The position numbers and the translations under genes were made by a program. The notes below the pieces were generated by a model. That model searched no databases and had not been told where the DNA came from. It saw only the letters and a program-made list of their open reading frames with translations. Source: DATAFO01 sp046728935 (lineage in GTDB: Bacteria; Actinomycetota; Thermoleophilia; Solirubrobacterales; 70-9). From it: a stretch of DNA of 64,000 bases. This document shows positions 26,090 through 34,680 of the stretch, piece by piece; position 1 is the stretch's first letter, and each line of letters starts with the position of its first letter. The stretch is from contig JBKPFS010000107.1 of NCBI GenBank assembly GCA_046728935.1, positions 4,923 through 68,922 of the forward strand. Direction: 5' to 3'.

Positions 26090-26252
26090 GATGAGTGATT
26101 CCATGGCCTCGCCCGCCTGGGGGCGTGACTGGCCGAGCAGTTCGAGGACGCAGGGAGCGCGGCGTGCCTTCAGGCACGCGAGCGACCGAGGACGAAGAAA
26201 TGCGACGGGCAGGCGCGTCATCCAGGCGTGTGATGTCGTGGGATCACTCATC
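26090..26252. repeat. Palindromic repeat with GATGAGTGA inverted termini, long copy
   Basis: This 163-bp element lies between ccmB and ccmC, bounded by GATGAGTGA and TCACTCATC. It contains an internal 18-nt hairpin, GCGTGCC-TTCA-GGCACGC, at 26162-26179. The shorter relative at 25257-25338 has the same ends and left half. It looks like a non-autonomous MITE/REP-type element. Confidence 0.7.
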
Positions 26253-26270
26253 AAGCTCCCGGGCGGGTCC

Positions 26271-26939
26271 TCAGTCCTCGAGGAGGAAGTCGTAGACCGC
26301 GTAGCCCACGAGCAGGAAGACCACATCGTAGAGAGCGAGAACGGCCATCCACTGACCGTAGTCGGCATAGGACGGCCCGCCCGAGCCGAGAAGCGGCTCC
26401 GCCGCACCCGCGGCCGCGATCATCACCGGGACCAGCAGCGGCAGCAGGATCAGCGGGCCGAGCAGGTCGCGAGCGCGCGAGTTGACCGCGATGGCCGACA
26501 CAAGGGCGCCGGTCGCGGCGAGGCCCAGGTCGGCGAGCAGCAGCACGGGCGCGAGCGGCGCGAGGCCCGCCCACTCGTCCATGAACAGGAAGGCGAACGC
26601 CGGCACCGCGACCAGCTCGAGGGCCGCTAAGTAGACGACCAGCGCCGTGACCTTGGCCGCGTAGAGCGCCGGGCCGTCGACCGGCGCCAGGCGGATCGCG
26701 TCGAAGCCGCCCTGCTCGCGCTCGGCGACGAAGATCCTGTTGATCGCCAGGATCGCGGCGAAGAGGACCGTCGCCAGGAGCACGCCTGCGGCGAGGCTTC
26801 CGTCGAGGCTCTCGCGATCGAGGCCGAAGCGGAAGAGGACGAAGGTGGTGAGGGCGAATAGGGCCATCGCCGGCACCGACTCGAACGTCCGCAGCTCGAT
26901 CCGCAGGTCCTTGGCGAGGATTGTGCGGAAGGCCGTCAT
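26271..26939 (-). CDS. ccmB: Heme exporter protein CcmB
   Basis: This 222-residue protein has about six membrane helices. The N-terminus I-L-A-K-D-L-R-I-E-L-R-T and the cytoplasmic loop with E-R-E-Q-G-G-F-D-A-I-R-L-A-P are typical of CcmB, the permease of the CcmAB ABC transporter. It starts at the ATG at 26937-26939; a GTG 18 bp upstream is an alternative. It lies between the ATPase gene ccmA and ccmC on the same strand. Confidence 0.9.
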   Translation of the reverse strand: MTAFRTILAKDLRIELRTFESVPAMALFALTTFVLFRFGLDRESLDGSLAAGVLLATVLFAAILAINRIFVAEREQGGFDAIRLAPVDGPALYAAKVTALVVYLAALELVAVPAFAFLFMDEWAGLAPLAPVLLLADLGLAATGALVSAIAVNSRARDLLGPLILLPLLVPVMIAAAGAAEPLLGSGGPSYADYGQWMAVLALYDVVFLLVGYAVYDFLLED

Positions 26940-26982
26940 GCGAATAACCAACGACACGTGCCGCTTTCGCGGCTACAGCCGC

Positions 26983-27741
26983 TCACTGGAACACCCTCCC
27001 GGCGTAGATCGCCCGCGCGTCGCCGGGCGAGAGCCCGGGCGCCGGGCCGACGTAGCCGACGGTGCCGTCCGCGCGCAGGGCCAGGGCCAGGTCAGCCTCC
27101 GCGAGCGCGCTGTCGGGGTCGTGGCTGACGAGCACCCGCGTACGGCCGGGGCTCGCGGCGATCATCCGGCCCGCGAGGCCGGCCGCGTCGGGGTCGAGGT
27201 GGGAGAACGGCTCGTCGAGCAGCAGCAGCTGGGGACGGTGGAGAACCGCGCGGCAGATCGCCGCCCGCTGAACCATCCCCGCCGACAGGTTTCGCACCCG
27301 GTCGTCGGCACGCCGGGTGAGCCCCGCGAGGCGCAGCGAATCGGCGATCGCCTCCTCGGCGTCCTCAAGCTCGTGAAGGCGGGCGTTGAAGCGCAGGTTC
27401 TCGCGCACCGTCAGCTCTCTGTAGAGCAGCGGCTCGTGGCCGACGAAACCGATCAGCCCGCGGATCCGCCACGCCTCGCGGGGCAGGGCCGCGCCGAGGA
27501 CCCTCGCCTCGCCGGCGGTTGGCCGAAGCAGCGTCGCCAAGATGCGCAGCAGGGTCGTCTTGCCGGAGCCGTTTGGGCCGATCACGGCGAGCGTCTGACC
27601 GCTCGCGACCTCGAGCGAGACGCCGAGCAGCACGGGCAGCTCGCCGTAATCGCGGCGGAGTCCGCGCAGCTCGATCGCCGTCTCCGCTCGGCCGGCGCGG
27701 GCGCCCCGGCCCCGCGGCTCCACAGCCGTTTCAGTTCCCAC
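26983..27741 (-). CDS. ccmA: Heme exporter ATP-binding protein CcmA
   Basis: This 252-residue ABC ATPase has Walker A G-P-N-G-S-G-K-T-T at 55-63, signature L-S-A-G-M-V-Q-R, Walker B L-L-L-L-D-E-P-F, and H-loop V-S-H-D. The open frame continues far upstream, but I use the GTG at 27739-27741 because the ABC domain begins ~20 residues later and a divergent gene starts at 27784. CcmA powers holo-CcmE release. The 43-bp divergent intergenic region must hold promoters for both sides. Confidence 0.85.
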   Translation of the reverse strand: MGTETAVEPRGRGARAGRAETAIELRGLRRDYGELPVLLGVSLEVASGQTLAVIGPNGSGKTTLLRILATLLRPTAGEARVLGAALPREAWRIRGLIGFVGHEPLLYRELTVRENLRFNARLHELEDAEEAIADSLRLAGLTRRADDRVRNLSAGMVQRAAICRAVLHRPQLLLLDEPFSHLDPDAAGLAGRMIAASPGRTRVLVSHDPDSALAEADLALALRADGTVGYVGPAPGLSPGDARAIYAGRVFQ

Positions 27742-27783
27742 TAGATTGATTGTCCCATCGGGCCGCCGCCAGGGAGACCGAGC

Positions 27784-28446
27784 TTGCACGCACGCCGCAT
27801 GATCGCCGTCGCTGCCTTCCTCGGGATGACGTTGGCCGGTGCACCCGCGGCGCCTGCCGGGGATGCCCCGATCGAGATCGGGGTCGAGGACAACTACTTC
27901 ATGCCGGCGAGCGTCTCGACCGCGGTGGGGGCAAACGACTTCCTCTGGATCTGGGACCTCGACGGTTCGGGCGGCGGAACCACGGCCAACTCGCACACCG
28001 TCACCTCCGCCGATGGCCTCTTCGGATCCCAGCTGGTCAATACGGGGACCTACGAGCTGAGCGCCTCGGCGGGGAGCTTCAAGTACTTCTGCGTGCTGCA
28101 CGCGGACATGGTCGGCCGGCTTCGGATCTCGCCCACGGGCCTCGTGGCGGTGGGGATCGCGGGCCAGCGCCCCGCGGCGGCCGGCCAGCGGCGCTCGATC
28201 AGCGTGCGCTGGGCGTCAGCGGACGCCGAGACCGGCGGCCGCTACGACGTGCGCTTCCGGGTCGGCAAGCGGCCCTGGAGCAAGTGGAAGGAGGACACGA
28301 AGCGCAAGCGCGGGATCTTCGGCCGGCACCGCGCGCCGGTCAGGGTGAAGCCCGACCGGAAGTACTCGTTCGAGGCGCGCTCGCAGCGGGGCAAGGGCGA
28401 GGGGCACCGCAGCGGCTGGTCGCCGGTGCTGGAGCTCCGCACGTAG
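27784..28446 (+). CDS. Secreted cupredoxin-domain protein with C-terminal Fn3-like domain
   Basis: This 220-residue protein has AGGGAGA 6-7 nt before its TTG start; the ATG five codons later is less well placed. A signal peptide spans ~1-26. The cupredoxin domain (~28-115) has the type-1 copper ligand pattern: His in N-S-H-T-V-T, then C and H in Y-F-C-V-L-H, and Met in A-D-M-V-G. Residues ~120-220 look like a beta-sandwich with W-S-K-W-K and S-G-W-S-P-V, as in Fn3 domains. It is probably an extracytoplasmic electron carrier or copper-binding protein, divergent from the ccm operon. Confidence 0.8.
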   Translation: MHARRMIAVAAFLGMTLAGAPAAPAGDAPIEIGVEDNYFMPASVSTAVGANDFLWIWDLDGSGGGTTANSHTVTSADGLFGSQLVNTGTYELSASAGSFKYFCVLHADMVGRLRISPTGLVAVGIAGQRPAAAGQRRSISVRWASADAETGGRYDVRFRVGKRPWSKWKEDTKRKRGIFGRHRAPVRVKPDRKYSFEARSQRGKGEGHRSGWSPVLELRT

Positions 28447-28502
28447 TCACCGGGGCGCAGGCACGGACCCGCGGGGACTCGCGCCTCGTACCCGGCAATG
28501 AG

Positions 28503-29135
28503 GTGTTCTCGCTCCTGCCGGCCCTTGCCTGCGCCCTGTCGTGCCTCGGCGGGCACGCCGCCGATCACGTCCCAGGCGCTGATCGACTCCACCCCCCGGT
28601 CCGGTGGCGTGACTCCGCCGCGATCGGCCTGCCGGAGGACGGCAGCCTAGTGCGCGGGGTGCGGTTCCCCGCCGAGGGTCGCACGTTCTTCACGTGGGAC
28701 CCGGTGCTTCGACGGAGCCCCGACCGGAGCTGGCGCCGCTGGGGCACCGACGACATGGTTCGCACCACGCTGCGCGTCCTGCGCGGCTTCCACCGCGCGC
28801 ATCCGCACGCCGCTCGGGTCGGCGTCGGCGACCTGAGCCTGCCGGAGGGCGGCTACTTCGGGCCGGAGGTGGGCGGCGGCATCGGCCATTCGACGCACCA
28901 GAACGGGCTCAACGTGGACGTTTACTACCCCCGCGTCGACCGCCGCGAGCGCCCGCCGGACGCCGTCGATCAGATCGACCACGCGCTCGCCCAGGAGCTC
29001 GTCGACCGGTTCGTTCGGGCGGGCGCGGTCCGCATCTTCGTCGGTCCGAACACGGGCTTGGTGGGACCAGCCGGCGTGGTGGCGCCGCTGGTCAACCACG
29101 ACAACCACCTGCACGTGGTGATCGCGGGCGGCTGA
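28503..29135 (+). CDS. Penicillin-insensitive murein endopeptidase-like secreted protein
   Basis: The GTG at 28503 opens 210 residues with a possible signal peptide (F-S-L-L-P-A-L-A-C-A-L-S-C-L-G-G). Metal-site motifs of the MepA/LAS-type peptidases are visible: G-H-S-T-H-Q-N-G-L-N-V-D near 127 and H-D-N-H-L-H-V near 200. D-L-S-L-P-E-G-G-Y-F-G precedes them. Such enzymes cleave D-Ala-mDAP cross-links in peptidoglycan. The frame is open further upstream through the cupredoxin gene in another phase, so the start is not certain. Confidence 0.78.
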   Translation: MFSLLPALACALSCLGGHAADHVPGADRLHPPVRWRDSAAIGLPEDGSLVRGVRFPAEGRTFFTWDPVLRRSPDRSWRRWGTDDMVRTTLRVLRGFHRAHPHAARVGVGDLSLPEGGYFGPEVGGGIGHSTHQNGLNVDVYYPRVDRRERPPDAVDQIDHALAQELVDRFVRAGAVRIFVGPNTGLVGPAGVVAPLVNHDNHLHVVIAGG

Positions 29136-29143
29136 GCGCCGCG

Positions 29144-30709
29144 TCAGCGGCCCTTGCGCAGGATGCGGGTGCCCACCCGCATCATCGGCACCAGGCCCTC
29201 GCGCAGGCCGCGAAGCCGGGTGCCGTCGCGACCGTAGATGAGGCGGGTTGAGGAGCGGATCGCCTTGCCGAGCGTGGCGTCGTAGGGCTGCCACCAGATG
29301 TCGCGCGTCCTGCCCGGCTCCCACGAAACCAGCTTGATGTTCACGCACTCATAGAGGCCGAACTTCGAGTGCGAGCGACCGAGGCCCGAGTCCTTGACCC
29401 CACCCCACGAGCACTGGAGCGCGCCGTGCGAGTAGCTGTGGTCGTTGATCCACACCATCCCGGTCTCCATCCGGTGCGCCATGCGCTCGCCCTTGGCCCG
29501 ATCCTTGGTCCAGATCGAGGCGCCGAGGCCGAAGTTGGAGTCGTTGGCGCGCCGAAGCGCCTCCTCCTCGGAGTCGACGACGACGATCGGCACGACCGGA
29601 CCGAAGATCTCCTCGTTCATGATCCGCATCTCGTCCTCGACCCCGGCGAGCACCGTGGGGGCGATGAAGCGACCGCTAAAGCCCCCAACCTCGCGCGGCC
29701 CGCCGGTGATCCGCTCGGCGCCCGCCGAGAGCGCGTCGTCGACGAGGCCCGTGACGGTGTCGGCCTGCTCCTCGGACACCATCGGCCCGATCTCGGTGTC
29801 CCAGTCGAGCGGATTGCCGAGGCTGAGCCGCTCGGCCTCGCGCCTCACCCCCTCGAGGAAGCGGTCTGCGACCTCCTCGACCACGTAGGTGCGCTCGATC
29901 CCGGAGCAGGTCTGGCCCGAGTTGGCGAACCCGCCCCAGACGCAGCCGGAGATGGCGTTGGCGAGGTCGGCGTCGGCGCAGACGATCTGGGGGTCCTTGC
30001 CGCCGAGCTCGAGCACCGAGCCCTTGAGGCGCTGAGCGCAGAGCTCGCCGACCTTGCGCCCCACCTCGACCGAGCCGGTGAAGAAGATCTTCGCCGTCGA
30101 CGCCTCGCAGAGCGCCCGGCCGACCGCGCCGCCGCCGTGCACGTTTCGCACCAGCCCCTCCGGAAAGCCCGCCCGGTCGAAGATCGATTGGATCCGCTCC
30201 CCGAGCAACGGCGTCAGGCTGGCGGGCTTGAGGATCACCCCGTTCCCCGCCATCAACGCGATCGCGACCTCCCCGAAGGGGATCGACCAGGGGTAGTTCC
30301 AGGGGGCGATCACGCCCACCACGCCGAGCGGCTCGTAGCTGAAGAAGCTCTTCTTCGTCTTCAGGAACGCCTGCGGGTAGGGGATCCGCTCGTCCGCGAG
30401 GATCTCGGGCCCGGCGTCGGCGAGCCAGTGCAGCGCATCGACCGTCGGCAGGAGCTCCATCGTGTAGCTCTCGGTGATCGGCTTGCCCTGCTCGCGGGTG
30501 AGCAACCGAGCGACGTCCTCCATCTCCTCCACCAGCACGTCGGCGGCGCGGCCCATGTAGCGGGCGCGGTCCTCGAGTGAGAGCTGGGCCCAGAACGGCT
30601 GCACCTCGGCGACCTCGTCGACGACGCCCTGCACCTGCGCCGGCGTGATCGTCTCCACGGTGCCGACGAGCTCGCCGGTCGCCGGGTTGAACGACTCGAG
30701 CGTCCCCAT
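29144..30709 (-). CDS. NAD(P)-dependent aldehyde dehydrogenase (succinate-semialdehyde type)
   Basis: This 521-residue protein has the full ALDH fold: W-N-Y-P-W-S-I-P (usually W-N-F-P), F-F-T-G-S-V-E-V-G, the general base in L-E-L-G-G-K-D-P near 240, and the catalytic Cys in N-S-G-Q-T-C-S-G-I-E-R near 275. E-E-I-F-G-P-V-V-P is near 380. A ~50-residue C-terminal extension (W-E-P-G-R-T-R-D-I-W-W-Q-P-Y) is longer than in most relatives. The substrate cannot be fixed from sequence. It is convergent with the murein peptidase gene, 8 bp apart. Confidence 0.88.
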   Translation of the reverse strand: MGTLESFNPATGELVGTVETITPAQVQGVVDEVAEVQPFWAQLSLEDRARYMGRAADVLVEEMEDVARLLTREQGKPITESYTMELLPTVDALHWLADAGPEILADERIPYPQAFLKTKKSFFSYEPLGVVGVIAPWNYPWSIPFGEVAIALMAGNGVILKPASLTPLLGERIQSIFDRAGFPEGLVRNVHGGGAVGRALCEASTAKIFFTGSVEVGRKVGELCAQRLKGSVLELGGKDPQIVCADADLANAISGCVWGGFANSGQTCSGIERTYVVEEVADRFLEGVRREAERLSLGNPLDWDTEIGPMVSEEQADTVTGLVDDALSAGAERITGGPREVGGFSGRFIAPTVLAGVEDEMRIMNEEIFGPVVPIVVVDSEEEALRRANDSNFGLGASIWTKDRAKGERMAHRMETGMVWINDHSYSHGALQCSWGGVKDSGLGRSHSKFGLYECVNIKLVSWEPGRTRDIWWQPYDATLGKAIRSSTRLIYGRDGTRLRGLREGLVPMMRVGTRILRKGR

Positions 30710-30771
30710 CTAACGGCCCTTCACCCGGGCGATTCTAGGCGCCCTGCCAAAAGCGCGAGCGGGGATGAGGG

Positions 30772-32109
30772 CTACCGGCCGAGGCGCCGGCGGATCTCCT
30801 CCAGCCGGCGACGCAGCTCGGCCTCGAAGCCGCGCCCGGTGGGCTCGTAGAAGCGCTCGTCCTGGGCCTCCGGAGGCAGGAGCGGCTGGTCGGCGACGCC
30901 GCCGGGCTCGTCGTGCGGGTATACGTAGCCCTCGCCCCGCCCGAGCTTCCTCGCGCCGGGGTAATGGGCGTCGCGCAGGTGGTCGGGAGGCAGCTTCGCC
31001 CCGTGCTCGCGCACGTGGCGCATGGCCGCGGCGATCCCCCGCGTGGAGGCGTTCGACTTTGGCGCGAGAGCGAGGTACGCGGCCGCCTGGCCCAGGTTGA
31101 GCGCGCACTCTGGCAGCCCGACGCGGTCGACCGCGGCCGCCGCGGCATTCGCGACCACGAGCGCCATCGGGTCGGCGTTGCCGACGTCCTCGGAGGCGAG
31201 GATCACCATCCGGCGCGCGATGTACCGGGGGTCCTCGCCGCCCTCGAGCATCACCGCCAGGTAATAGAGCGACGCATCGGGGTCGGACCCGCGCGTCGCC
31301 TTGATCCAGGCGGAGATGTAGTCGTAGTGGCGGTCGCCCTCACGGTCGTAGAAGAGCGCCTTGCGCTGGAGCGCGTCCTCGGCCCCGGCGAGGTCGACAC
31401 GGCCGCCGCCCAGGCGCGCCGCCTCCACCGCGCGCTCGAGCCCAGCGAGCGCGATGCGCGCGTCCCCGCCCGAGCGCCGCATGAGCAGCTCGAGTGCCTC
31501 CCCTTCGATCTCGGGCGGATCGGCGATCCCCCGCTCGGGGTCCGCCAGCGCGCGATCGAGCAGCTCCCTGATGTCGGCCGGGCTGAGCTCGTGGAGCTCG
31601 TAGATCTGGGCGCGGCTCAGGAGTGCGGAGTTGACCTCGAAGTACGGGTTCTCCGTGGTCGCCCCGATCAGCGTCACCAGCCCCTCCTCCACGGCGGGAA
31701 GGAGCGCGTCCTGCTGCGCCTTGTTGAAGCGGTGGATCTCGTCGAGGAAGAAGATCGTGGGCTGGTCGTTCAGGCGGCGCCGCTCCTCGGCCCGCTCGAT
31801 CACAGCCCGCACCTCCGCCTTGCCCGCATTGACGGCCGATTCCTCCTCGAAGGCGCTACGCGAGGTCACGGCCACGAGCCGCGCGAGCGTCGTCTTGCCC
31901 GAGCCGGGCGGCCCGTACAGGACCATCGAGTGCGGCTCGCCCCTCTCGATCGCCGTCCGCAGCGCTGATCCCTCCTCGAGCAGGTGCTCCTGCCCCACCA
32001 GCTCGTCGAGCGAACGTGGGCGAATCCGCACGGCCAGCGGCGCCTCGTCGGAGGGCACGCTCGTTCGCCGTCCCGGGCGCTCGTCCCCGGCGTCGAAGAG
32101 CCGTTCCAT
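30772..32109 (-). CDS. rarA: Replication-associated recombination protein A (RarA/MgsA AAA ATPase)
   Basis: This 445-residue protein has R-P-R-S-L-D-E-L-V-G-Q-E-H-L near 35, Walker A Y-G-P-P-G-S-G-K-T-T near 65, Walker B F-F-L-D-E-I-H-R-F-N near 120, sensor 1 G-A-T-T-E-N-P-Y-F-E-V-N, and the clamp-loader-like C-terminal domain with A-M-L-E-G-G-E-D-P-R-Y-I-A-R-R. It acts at stalled replication forks and gaps. The length is normal. Confidence 0.94.
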   Translation of the reverse strand: MERLFDAGDERPGRRTSVPSDEAPLAVRIRPRSLDELVGQEHLLEEGSALRTAIERGEPHSMVLYGPPGSGKTTLARLVAVTSRSAFEEESAVNAGKAEVRAVIERAEERRRLNDQPTIFFLDEIHRFNKAQQDALLPAVEEGLVTLIGATTENPYFEVNSALLSRAQIYELHELSPADIRELLDRALADPERGIADPPEIEGEALELLMRRSGGDARIALAGLERAVEAARLGGGRVDLAGAEDALQRKALFYDREGDRHYDYISAWIKATRGSDPDASLYYLAVMLEGGEDPRYIARRMVILASEDVGNADPMALVVANAAAAAVDRVGLPECALNLGQAAAYLALAPKSNASTRGIAAAMRHVREHGAKLPPDHLRDAHYPGARKLGRGEGYVYPHDEPGGVADQPLLPPEAQDERFYEPTGRGFEAELRRRLEEIRRRLGR

Positions 32110-32118
32110 CCCGTGCGC

Positions 32119-32520
32119 CTAGTCGCCCACCTCGGCGGCGGCGACCGCGCTCTCGCGATCGGTGTAGAGATGCCAGCGCACGATCAATCCGTCGCGGATC
32201 CCGAAGAGCCAGTACTGCGTCGCATCGACCTCGACGCCGCTGCCGCGACCGCGGACCTTGCTCTTGATCACCGCGACGACGTTCTCGCCGTCGACCTCGA
32301 TCAGCTCGTCGGCCACGTAGGTGGCGTCGGCCCACGCCTCCTCCCACTCTGCGTTGAAGGCGACGGCCTCGTCCATCCCCTTGAACTCGCCGGCGTTCAG
32401 CAGGCCCGGCGCAGCGTAGACCTCGATCTGCGGATCCGCGAACGGGGTCAGCGCCTCGAACCCCTCCCGGTGGTAGAGGTCGAGGGCCTCCCGGACGACC
32501 TCGGAATTCGACTTGGCCAC
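32119..32520 (-). CDS. NTF2/SnoaL-like protein
   Basis: This 133-residue protein has N-terminal helices (N-S-E-V-V-R-E-A-L-D-L-Y), then a curved sheet (I-E-V-Y-A-A-P, V-A-D-E-L-I-E-V-D-G-E-N-V-V-A-V, G-L-I-V-R-W-H-L-Y-T-D-R-E-S-A), the pattern of the SnoaL/DUF4440 superfamily. No catalytic residues can be assigned. I chose the GTG at 32518-32520, since upstream sequence belongs to the divergent gene. Confidence 0.75.
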   Translation of the reverse strand: MAKSNSEVVREALDLYHREGFEALTPFADPQIEVYAAPGLLNAGEFKGMDEAVAFNAEWEEAWADATYVADELIEVDGENVVAVIKSKVRGRGSGVEVDATQYWLFGIRDGLIVRWHLYTDRESAVAAAEVGD

Positions 32521-32542
32521 CAACCAAGTATGAACCCCGGCC

Positions 32543-33298
32543 TTGGAGTGGCTCGAACTGATCGCCGTCGCCGGCTGGGCGTTCGCCGTCTCGCTCGTGG
32601 GCGGCGTGGTCGGCCTCGTGCTCGGCAACCTGCGCCTGCCCGTGATGCTCCTGTTCGCTAGCTCGCCGGCGGCCGGCGCCGGCGCGAACGTCGCCGTATC
32701 CGGCGTCTCGGCGGTCGCCGCTGCCTCGCGGCACTCGCGGGCCGGTCGGGTGAGCTGGCGCCTGTTCGCCTGGATGGCGCCGGCGTCGCTTGCCGGCGCG
32801 GTGGCGGGTGGCCTGGTGGCTGGGGTCGTTCCCGACGAGCCGCTGCTGATCGCGATCGGGCTGATCGTGCTCTACGGGGCGTGGGAGGTCTACCGCTACC
32901 GGCGACCAAAGACCCCCGAGGCGGCGGCCGACGGCGCCCACCTCTGGGCCGCCGCCGCGGTGGGCTTCGGGATCGGCCTGCTGGGCGGGTTCGTGGGCCT
33001 GATCCTCGGCTCGTTGCGGCTCCCGGCAATGGTGAGGTACGTGGGCGTCGGCCCCTACGCGGCGGTCGGGACCAACGCCGCGGTCGGGGCAGTCGTCGGG
33101 GTTGGAGGGCTGCTCGGCCATCTGCCGAGCGGCGTCGATTGGGACCTGTTCGCCGCCGGCTGCGCGGGCGGCGTCCCCGGCGCCTATCTCGGCGCCCACT
33201 TGACCGGACGGCTCTCCGAGGACCTGCTGCTGAAGGCGTGCGCCCTGGTCCTCGTCGTGAGCGGGATCGGCATCCTGGTCCAGGCGTTCACCGGCTGA
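32543..33298 (+). CDS. TSUP (TauE/SafE) family membrane permease
   Basis: This 251-residue protein has about eight hydrophobic segments and two pseudo-repeats, each with G-N-L-R-L-P or G-S-L-R-L-P-A near the start and A-G-A-N-V-A-V-S-G-V or G-T-N-A-A-V-G-A-V after it. This duplicated pattern is typical of TauE/SafE sulfite/sulfoacetate-type exporters. It starts at TTG 32543 because the upstream ATG (32530) is out of frame. The substrate is unknown. Confidence 0.82.
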   Translation: MEWLELIAVAGWAFAVSLVGGVVGLVLGNLRLPVMLLFASSPAAGAGANVAVSGVSAVAAASRHSRAGRVSWRLFAWMAPASLAGAVAGGLVAGVVPDEPLLIAIGLIVLYGAWEVYRYRRPKTPEAAADGAHLWAAAAVGFGIGLLGGFVGLILGSLRLPAMVRYVGVGPYAAVGTNAAVGAVVGVGGLLGHLPSGVDWDLFAAGCAGGVPGAYLGAHLTGRLSEDLLLKACALVLVVSGIGILVQAFTG

Positions 33299-33336
33299 TT
33301 CGGAGGCCGGCCGTGCGCGCCGGATAACCTGACCGC

Positions 33337-34680
33337 ATGGGAGAGGAGACGGCCGTAGCGGCGACGCGGCTCGGAACCGAAGCGGTCGAGCTCCTCGCCG
33401 AGCTCATCCGCTTCGACACCTCGAACCCGCCCGGCAACGAGGCCCCGGCGCAGGAGCTTCTCGCCGCTCGCCTCGGCTCCGCGGGCTTTGCCTGCGAGCT
33501 GCTCGCCGCGGAGTCCGGACGGCCGAACCTGGTCGCCGATCTCGACGGAGCGGAGGCGGGACCCACGCTGTGCCTGCTCGGACACGTCGACACCGTCCCG
33601 GCCGACCCCTCCGAATGGAGCTTTGACCCCTGGGGCGGCGATGTCGTCGACGGGCAAGTTCGCGGGCGGGGCGCGCTCGACATGAAGGACCAGGTTGCCG
33701 CCGAGGTCGCGGCCGCGGCGGCGCTTGCTCGGGACGGCTGGCGGCCTGCCAAGGGCGGGCTCAAGGTGGTGATCACGGCCGACGAGGAGGCCGGGGCGAC
33801 GCTGGGCGCGAAGTGGCTCTGCGAGCAGCACCCGGACAAGGTGCGCGCGGACATGGTGGTCAACGAGGGCGGCGGGACAGCGTTCGAGCTCGGCGGGCGG
33901 CGCTTCTATCCGCTCTGCGTCGGTGAGAAGGGGGTGTTCAGGTTCCTGCTTCGCGCGCGCGGGCGGGGAGGACATGGCTCGCTTCCGGGCCTCGGCGACA
34001 ACGCGCTGTTGAAGCTGTCCCCGGCGGTGGCGCGGTTTCGCGAGCAGCCGTCGCTGGAGCCGACGGAGGCGGGGATCGCTTTCCTCTCCGGCGTTCTCGG
34101 CGAGGACGTCGGATCTGAACCGGATGAGCTGGAGGCGGCGATGGAGCGGCTCCGGGGGTTGGCGCCGAAGCTCGCGGCCTATCTCGCCGAGCCGATGCTC
34201 AGGGTCACGCTCGTCCCCACCATGGCCCGGGCGTCGGAGAAGGACAACGTGATCCCCTCGGTCGCCGAGGTGCTCGTCGACTGCCGCGTGCCCCCCGGTC
34301 TCGGCGCGGACCACGCCGAGCGCCGGATCGCCGAGGTCCTGGGCCCGTTCGCGGGCGAGGTCGAGCTGGAGTTCGTCGAGGACGTGGTCGGGAACAGCTC
34401 GCCGATCGACAGCCCCCTCGCCGCGCGGATCGAGGACTGGCTCGCGGAGGCTGACCCTGGCGCCGAGCTTGTACCGATCGTGATGCCGGGGTTCAGCGAC
34501 AGCCACTGGTGGCGGCGGGCGTTCGACTCCACGGTGGTCTACGGCTTCTGCCCGCAGCGCGAGCTGGATCTGTTCGCCGCCGTGCCGCTCGTGCATTCGG
34601 CCGACGAGCGAGCCGCCGTGTTCGATGTGGAGCTGGCCGCGTCCTTCTACGCGGACCTCGTGCGGGGCGTGCTCGGATGA
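33337..34680 (+). CDS. M20-family zinc peptidase/deacylase (ArgE/DapE-like)
   Basis: This 447-residue protein has the metal-binding motifs L-L-G-H-V-D-T-V-P-A near 86, R-G-R-G-A-L-D-M-K-D near 115 (bridging Asp), T-A-D-E-E-A-G near 150 (catalytic Glu), and a late His region P-L-V-H-S-A-D-E. A dimerisation domain insert (~190-300) has G-R-G-G-H-G-S-L-P. The family hydrolyses N-acyl amino acids or peptides; the substrate is not determinable. Its stop overlaps the DUF1385 start as ATGA. Confidence 0.88.
   Translation: MGEETAVAATRLGTEAVELLAELIRFDTSNPPGNEAPAQELLAARLGSAGFACELLAAESGRPNLVADLDGAEAGPTLCLLGHVDTVPADPSEWSFDPWGGDVVDGQVRGRGALDMKDQVAAEVAAAAALARDGWRPAKGGLKVVITADEEAGATLGAKWLCEQHPDKVRADMVVNEGGGTAFELGGRRFYPLCVGEKGVFRFLLRARGRGGHGSLPGLGDNALLKLSPAVARFREQPSLEPTEAGIAFLSGVLGEDVGSEPDELEAAMERLRGLAPKLAAYLAEPMLRVTLVPTMARASEKDNVIPSVAEVLVDCRVPPGLGADHAERRIAEVLGPFAGEVELEFVEDVVGNSSPIDSPLAARIEDWLAEADPGAELVPIVMPGFSDSHWWRRAFDSTVVYGFCPQRELDLFAAVPLVHSADERAAVFDVELAASFYADLVRGVLG

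Noticed and set aside
26081..26407. A 108-codon minus-strand ORF across the ccmB/ccmC junction
   Set aside because: Its second half is the repeat element and its first half is antisense-phase ccmB sequence; there is no ribosome site.
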